Origin: Planctomycetota bacterium
GTDB lineage: Bacteria; Planctomycetota; UBA1135; GCA-002686595
Assembly (NCBI GenBank): GCA_947484275.1
Contig: CANKOY010000037.1
Span: 1 to 38,871, forward strand
Direction of reading: 5' to 3'
Length of the DNA stretch: 38,871 nt
The notes below the pieces were generated by a model. That model had not been told where the DNA came from. It saw only the letters and a list, made by a program, of their open reading frames with translations, and searched no databases. Positions 35,810 to 38,871 of this stretch are shown one piece after another (position 1 is the first letter of the stretch; each line of letters begins with the position of its first letter). A program made the translations under genes and the position numbers.

Positions 35810-35857
35810 ACGACGGACCGTGCAAAGGTCAGCGCGCTGACCCGCACAGTCCGTCGT
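35810..35857. terminator. Nested bidirectional terminator
   Basis: An outer 9-bp perfect stem (35810-35818 with 35849-35857) encloses an inner hairpin GGTCAGC-GC-GCTGACC (35827-35842). It lies between the converging SUMF1-like frame (stop 35771) and the barrel gene (stop 35866). An A-run on the left (AAAAAG) would give a T-run for leftward transcripts. Confidence 0.75.
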
Positions 35858-35865
35858 GAATCGAA

Positions 35866-36513
35866 CTAGAAGCCCCAGCCGACGGTGACGGCGCCCTGCA
35901 CATAGTCAGCATCCGCACCGAACACGTCCACATCCGTCCCGGTGAGCGCGCGGATGTCGAGACCGATGTTGATGTGGTCGGCGATCGTCACGTAGACGCC
36001 ACCGCGGCCGTAGAAGCCGAACGAACTGTCTTGTTCTGCAACGATGAGCTGGGGGGGCAATCCAATGGTCGCACCAGAAACCCCATTGGTGGCCCAGATG
36101 TATGCGACGCCGGCCGCAAGGTAGGGATGGATGACACTCGCAATCGTGAACGTCTTGCGAGCGCCGACAAACATCTCGGTCGTTTGTCCGATGCCGCCGC
36201 CACTATCGTCGTCAGAGTAGTGGAATCCCGCGTCGAGCCCGAACCACTGGTCAAGGCGGAAGTGGTCAAATTCCATACCGACCGTGAACTGTTCGTCGTT
36301 CGGATCCTACTCATCCGCCTCCATTTTGCGCACGCCGGAAATGAAGGTCAGGTTCTGCTTCTCCTGCCCCACGTCGCGCTGCACCGGCGAAGCGGCGATG
36401 GCCGACATCGGTGCGTATTCCGAGCCGTAGCTCGGCGCGGAAGCGCTGGGCAAGCTGGAACATCCCATGACCACGACCAGACCAAGAACTGAGGCCATCC
36501 AGTGCATTTGCAT
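35866..36513 (-). pseudogene. Outer-membrane beta-barrel lipoprotein gene interrupted by in-frame TAG
   Basis: One frame of 215 codons broken by TAG at 36309-36307. The 5' part starts at ATG 36513 with a strong SD (AAGGAG) and a lipoprotein-like signal (MQMHWMASVLGLVVVMGCSS), then QEKQNLTFISGVRKMEADE. After the stop the frame continues DPNDEQFTVGMEFDHFRLDQWFGLDAGFHYSDDD and alternating barrel strands to the C-terminal aromatic VGWGF typical of outer-membrane barrels. In related barrels as I recall them, a Trp often follows the acidic DD/DE here, so TGG to TAG is the simplest explanation. No SD supports restart at the ATG at 36276. Probably a recent nonsense mutation, suppressed stop, or sequence error. 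Confidence 0.75.
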
Positions 36514-36776
36514 GAAGATCTCCTTGTTGGGGTTGCGAACTCAGCGCGCCCAGAGGAGCCGAGCGCGAGGGGCGAGGTGAAACCGGAGCCGCTCCATCGA
36601 GAGGGGCCGCCGCGGGAGCCTAGCCGAGGCTGGATGCGTAGGGCAAGATCCCGGGACTGGCGATTTGGCCCTCAGTGCGATTCTGGGCCCATGCGGATCG
36701 CCTCGGTACGAGGGTCTGAGGCGATCGCGTGCTCGCGTTGCTCTCCATGGGACAGCAAACTTGCGGGCTGAAGACC

Positions 36777-38621
36777 ATGCAAGGATCGTCCCCCGGGCCC
36801 TTGGGCCGCACTCGAGAGTTTGCCCTTGCGGGCTCTGCGATATTCGCGGGAGTCTTGGCAATTCTCGCCTACCGCGGCGCCGTGACATCCGACTTCACCG
36901 GCGCGGACACCGTGGCTTTGATTGAGGAAAGCCGCATCCGCTCCTTGGACGATTTCGCGCGCGTGATGAGCCAGCCGATGCTGCCGATCACGACGAAGTT
37001 CTATCGGCCCACAGCCGCACTGTCCTACGCCCTCGACGACGCGCTGTGGGGTTTCGACGCCGTCGCATCGCACGCGATGGACATTGCGATCCACGGGCTG
37101 GCGGCGGCCATGCTCGTGCTCGTGGTGGCGCGCTTCTCGAGGAGCACGCTGGCCGCCGCCGCCGCGGGCTTCGTATTCGCCCTGCACCCGGTCCTGATGG
37201 AAACCGTCCCGACCGCCACGCGCCGCCAGGACACCCTCGCAGGACTGTTCATGCTACTGGCGCTCCTTTGGCTGCCGTGGGGCGACAACGCTGGACGTCG
37301 AGCCGTCGCCTGGGTCGGTTCCTTGGGCGCGGCGCTGCTCGCGTTCGGTTCCAAGGAAGGCAGTGTCATCTTGCCGGCGCTCGTGTTCCTGATCGCCGCG
37401 CTGCTCCCGACGCACTTGGCCCGCGGGCCAAGTCGCTGGAGGAGCGCACTGCGACTGGCGCTGCCTTTCGCGGTGCTTGCGGTGGGCTTCGTGGCGCTGA
37501 GGTCCTGGGTCCTCGGGGGCGCCGGCGGAAACGCGCGGTCGTGGAATTGGACGCTGGCTTCGATCCCAAAGCTCGGCGAGAACAGCGCCAACTTCTTCGC
37601 GGACCTGTGCTATCCGCTGCGCGTCATTTTCCATCCCTACCTTGGATCGATGGATCGATGGATCGCGATCGCGTTTGCCCTGGGATTCATTGCGCTGATC
37701 CCAGCGATGCTGCGCGCCTGGGACCCTGCGACGTGGAATCCGGCGCGCGCCAAGCCATCGCGAATACTCCCGCGGCTCTTGCTCCTCGCACTGTGTTCGG
37801 TCCTCCTGTTTCCGATCGTCTCGCCTTGGATTCGGGACGCCATCGAGCAGGCATACCGGGGCGAAGGCTGGAATTTCCTCGTGCAGCAATTGGCCTCAGC
37901 TCGCCGACCACCGGCGGAGTTCTATGTCGCGCGCGCCTTTGAAATCCTGTGGCTCGGCGCGACCTCAGTGCTGATTCTGCTCGGCGCCGTCGTCGCCTGG
38001 GCCGCCTGGCGCGCCCGTCCGCGGACAGAATCCGCCTGCTACGAGACGCGCCTGATGGAATTTTCGGGCCTGTGGATAGCGCTGCATTTGTGCTTGTTTC
38101 TCGCGGTCCAGCGCTACCACGCCTGGAACGCCTATTTGCCAGCGATTCCCTTCTGCATCTTCGTCGGGTTGCTCTTCGCGCGCGGGCTGCGTGGCCAGCG
38201 CTGGCTCGCCTGGGTCAGCGGCGGATTCGCACTGTGGGTCGCCTCGCAGTCCGCCCTGGTGCGCGGGCTCGAGACGTGGACGGAGAACGGCAAGTTCAAC
38301 ACCCTGATGATGACCGAGCTCGCGCGCGTGGCAGCAGAAGCCCCCGCGGGAACCACGCTCAGGTTCCACGACATGCCAAGCATGAATCTCACCTGGCAAA
38401 AGCAAGGTCCTGCTCCGGTGTCGGTCTACACGATCAATACCGCGAGCACACAGGCCTGGCTCCGGCGCGTGGCGCCAGATAAAGGCCTGAAATTCGAATT
38501 GATCGGAAGCCGACCGGTGCAGTGGCCCGTGGCCGAGATCCGCATGGAAATCGAGCCCGCAGTCGATGGACGAGCCGTCGTTCGCACGCGGGTGACCGCG
38601 GGCGAAGTCACCGGGCGCTGA
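36777..38621 (+). CDS. Polytopic membrane protein, TMTC/GT-C glycosyltransferase-like
   Basis: 614 residues from ATG 36777 (alternatives: ATG 36747, GTG 36729). About ten hydrophobic segments. The loop SDFTGADTV...FYRPTAALSYALDDALWGFDAVASHAMDIAIHGLAAAMLV and the motif VFALHPVLMETVPTATRRQDTLAGLFMLLALLWLPW are typical of TMTC/ArnT-like GT-C membrane proteins that transfer sugars from lipid carriers onto exported proteins. No TPR tail is present; the soluble C-terminal stretch (about 505-614) is of unknown type. Its TGA lies inside a hairpin shared with the converging gene at the right edge. No strong SD was seen. Sugar donor and acceptor unknown. Confidence 0.75.
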   Translation: MQGSSPGPLGRTREFALAGSAIFAGVLAILAYRGAVTSDFTGADTVALIEESRIRSLDDFARVMSQPMLPITTKFYRPTAALSYALDDALWGFDAVASHAMDIAIHGLAAAMLVLVVARFSRSTLAAAAAGFVFALHPVLMETVPTATRRQDTLAGLFMLLALLWLPWGDNAGRRAVAWVGSLGAALLAFGSKEGSVILPALVFLIAALLPTHLARGPSRWRSALRLALPFAVLAVGFVALRSWVLGGAGGNARSWNWTLASIPKLGENSANFFADLCYPLRVIFHPYLGSMDRWIAIAFALGFIALIPAMLRAWDPATWNPARAKPSRILPRLLLLALCSVLLFPIVSPWIRDAIEQAYRGEGWNFLVQQLASARRPPAEFYVARAFEILWLGATSVLILLGAVVAWAAWRARPRTESACYETRLMEFSGLWIALHLCLFLAVQRYHAWNAYLPAIPFCIFVGLLFARGLRGQRWLAWVSGGFALWVASQSALVRGLETWTENGKFNTLMMTELARVAAEAPAGTTLRFHDMPSMNLTWQKQGPAPVSVYTINTASTQAWLRRVAPDKGLKFELIGSRPVQWPVAEIRMEIEPAVDGRAVVRTRVTAGEVTGR

Positions 38622-38651
38622 GGCCCGGCCGCGAAGCCGGCGTGGGCCTCA
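38619..38651. terminator. Bidirectional hairpin containing both stop codons of convergent genes
   Basis: TGAGGCCC (38619-38626) pairs perfectly with GGGCCTCA (38644-38651), with an inner GGC/GCC pairing. The TGA of the rightward gene and the TGA of the leftward gene are the two outer edges of the stem. Confidence 0.7.
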
Positions 38652-38871
38652 GGGGCACACGTGATACTCAATCGCGTTGGACAGGAAACTGCCAATGGCG
38701 GTCGAGTCTCTCCCCCACCACTGTGACCCGCCCCCGGTGATCGTACCAGTTCCTATGTTAGCGCCCAAGCCGGGTTTTGCGCCAGCAGAGCCGGCCGTAG
38801 CGTAGCGGAGGTCGGCTCTGCTGGCTGCACGGCCAGTGGTGCCGGCGGTCGGTACTCGAGCGAGCTGTGCG
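38649..38871 (-). CDS. 3' end of a secreted protein with the shared C-terminal module (partial)
   Basis: The minus-strand frame is open from the right edge of the window to TGA at 38651-38649, 73 codons. It ends GSQWWGRD...LSNAIEYHVCP, matching the WGRD and LSNGL-x-[FY] ending of the other secreted proteins here. Upstream of that the sequence (LRYATAGSAGAKPGLGANIGTGTITGGG) is Gly/Ala-rich and includes a 13-bp hairpin (38781-38825), which may be a small insertion within the gene. The 5' part lies outside the window. Confidence 0.55.
   Translation of the reverse strand, partial: AQLARVPTAGTTGRAASRADLRYATAGSAGAKPGLGANIGTGTITGGGSQWWGRDSTAIGSFLSNAIEYHVCP
38781..38825. repeat. 13-bp perfect inverted repeat at right edge
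   Basis: GCCAGCAGAGCCG (38781-38793) pairs with 38813-38825 around a 19-base centre. It lies inside the open frame of the partial secreted protein and resembles a REP-type palindrome more than coding sequence. Confidence 0.5.

Noticed and set aside
33723..36309. Stop-codon reassignment (TAA or TAG read as Trp)
   Set aside because: TAA, TAG and TGA all end other intact genes in the window, so two local lesions are more likely than a changed code.

Overview
The window is GC-rich bacterial chromosome with densely packed genes on both strands. No rRNA, tRNA or CRISPR array was recognised. Many products are secreted proteins with signal peptides, and several share a C-terminal module of about 115-130 residues (a YC..K start, spaced cysteines, NNKPGL, WGRD and LSNGL motifs). 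I know this module from deep-branching Planctomycetota (Pla163/Poly30/Saltatorellus-type genomes). Together with a Ser/Thr kinase with sensor repeats and an SUMF1-type domain, this suggests a planctomycete-like bacterium. That placement is inference from memory; no search was run.

Layout. 82-792: a YebC/YeeN-type regulator. 1029-9326: secreted enzymes, namely an S41-protease-like protein without its serine, an M14 carboxypeptidase, an arylsulfotransferase-like protein and a frameshifted beta-propeller. 9426-12978: a leftward block with an HGSNAT-type membrane acyltransferase, a DUF155/RMND1-like membrane protein and an FAD amine-oxidase-like protein. 13039-13919: gene-poor, with a partial gene-start duplication and a MITE-like element. 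13920-15859: a SOUL-CIA30 fusion and a thioredoxin-like lipoprotein. 15860-17834: a repeat, a second MITE-like element and a secreted C39-like cysteine peptidase. 17835-20034: a strong terminator, an inverted repeat and an IS3-family element next to a severed response-regulator fragment.

20035-28234 is the metabolic core: seven tightly spaced co-directional genes forming a complete reductive pyrimidine route. An NCS1 permease would import cytosine or uracil, and a yeast-type cytosine deaminase would make uracil. A PreA-like dihydropyrimidine dehydrogenase would reduce it, then dihydropyrimidinase and beta-ureidopropionase would release beta-alanine. A class III aminotransferase and a CoA-acylating semialdehyde dehydrogenase would finish at acetyl-CoA (or propionyl-CoA from thymine). 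The PreA protein lacks the ferredoxin domain and no PreT partner is present.

28328-38871: a secreted DNRLRE protein, a membrane sulfatase-superfamily protein, and a large kinase / beta-sandwich / SUMF1-like gene split by an in-frame TAA. These are followed by an outer-membrane beta-barrel gene split by an in-frame TAG, a TMTC-like polytopic membrane protein, and the 3' end of another secreted protein at the right edge. Three genes here (beta-propeller, kinase, barrel) are broken by single lesions while their reading frames are otherwise well kept. They are either young pseudogenes or sequence errors.
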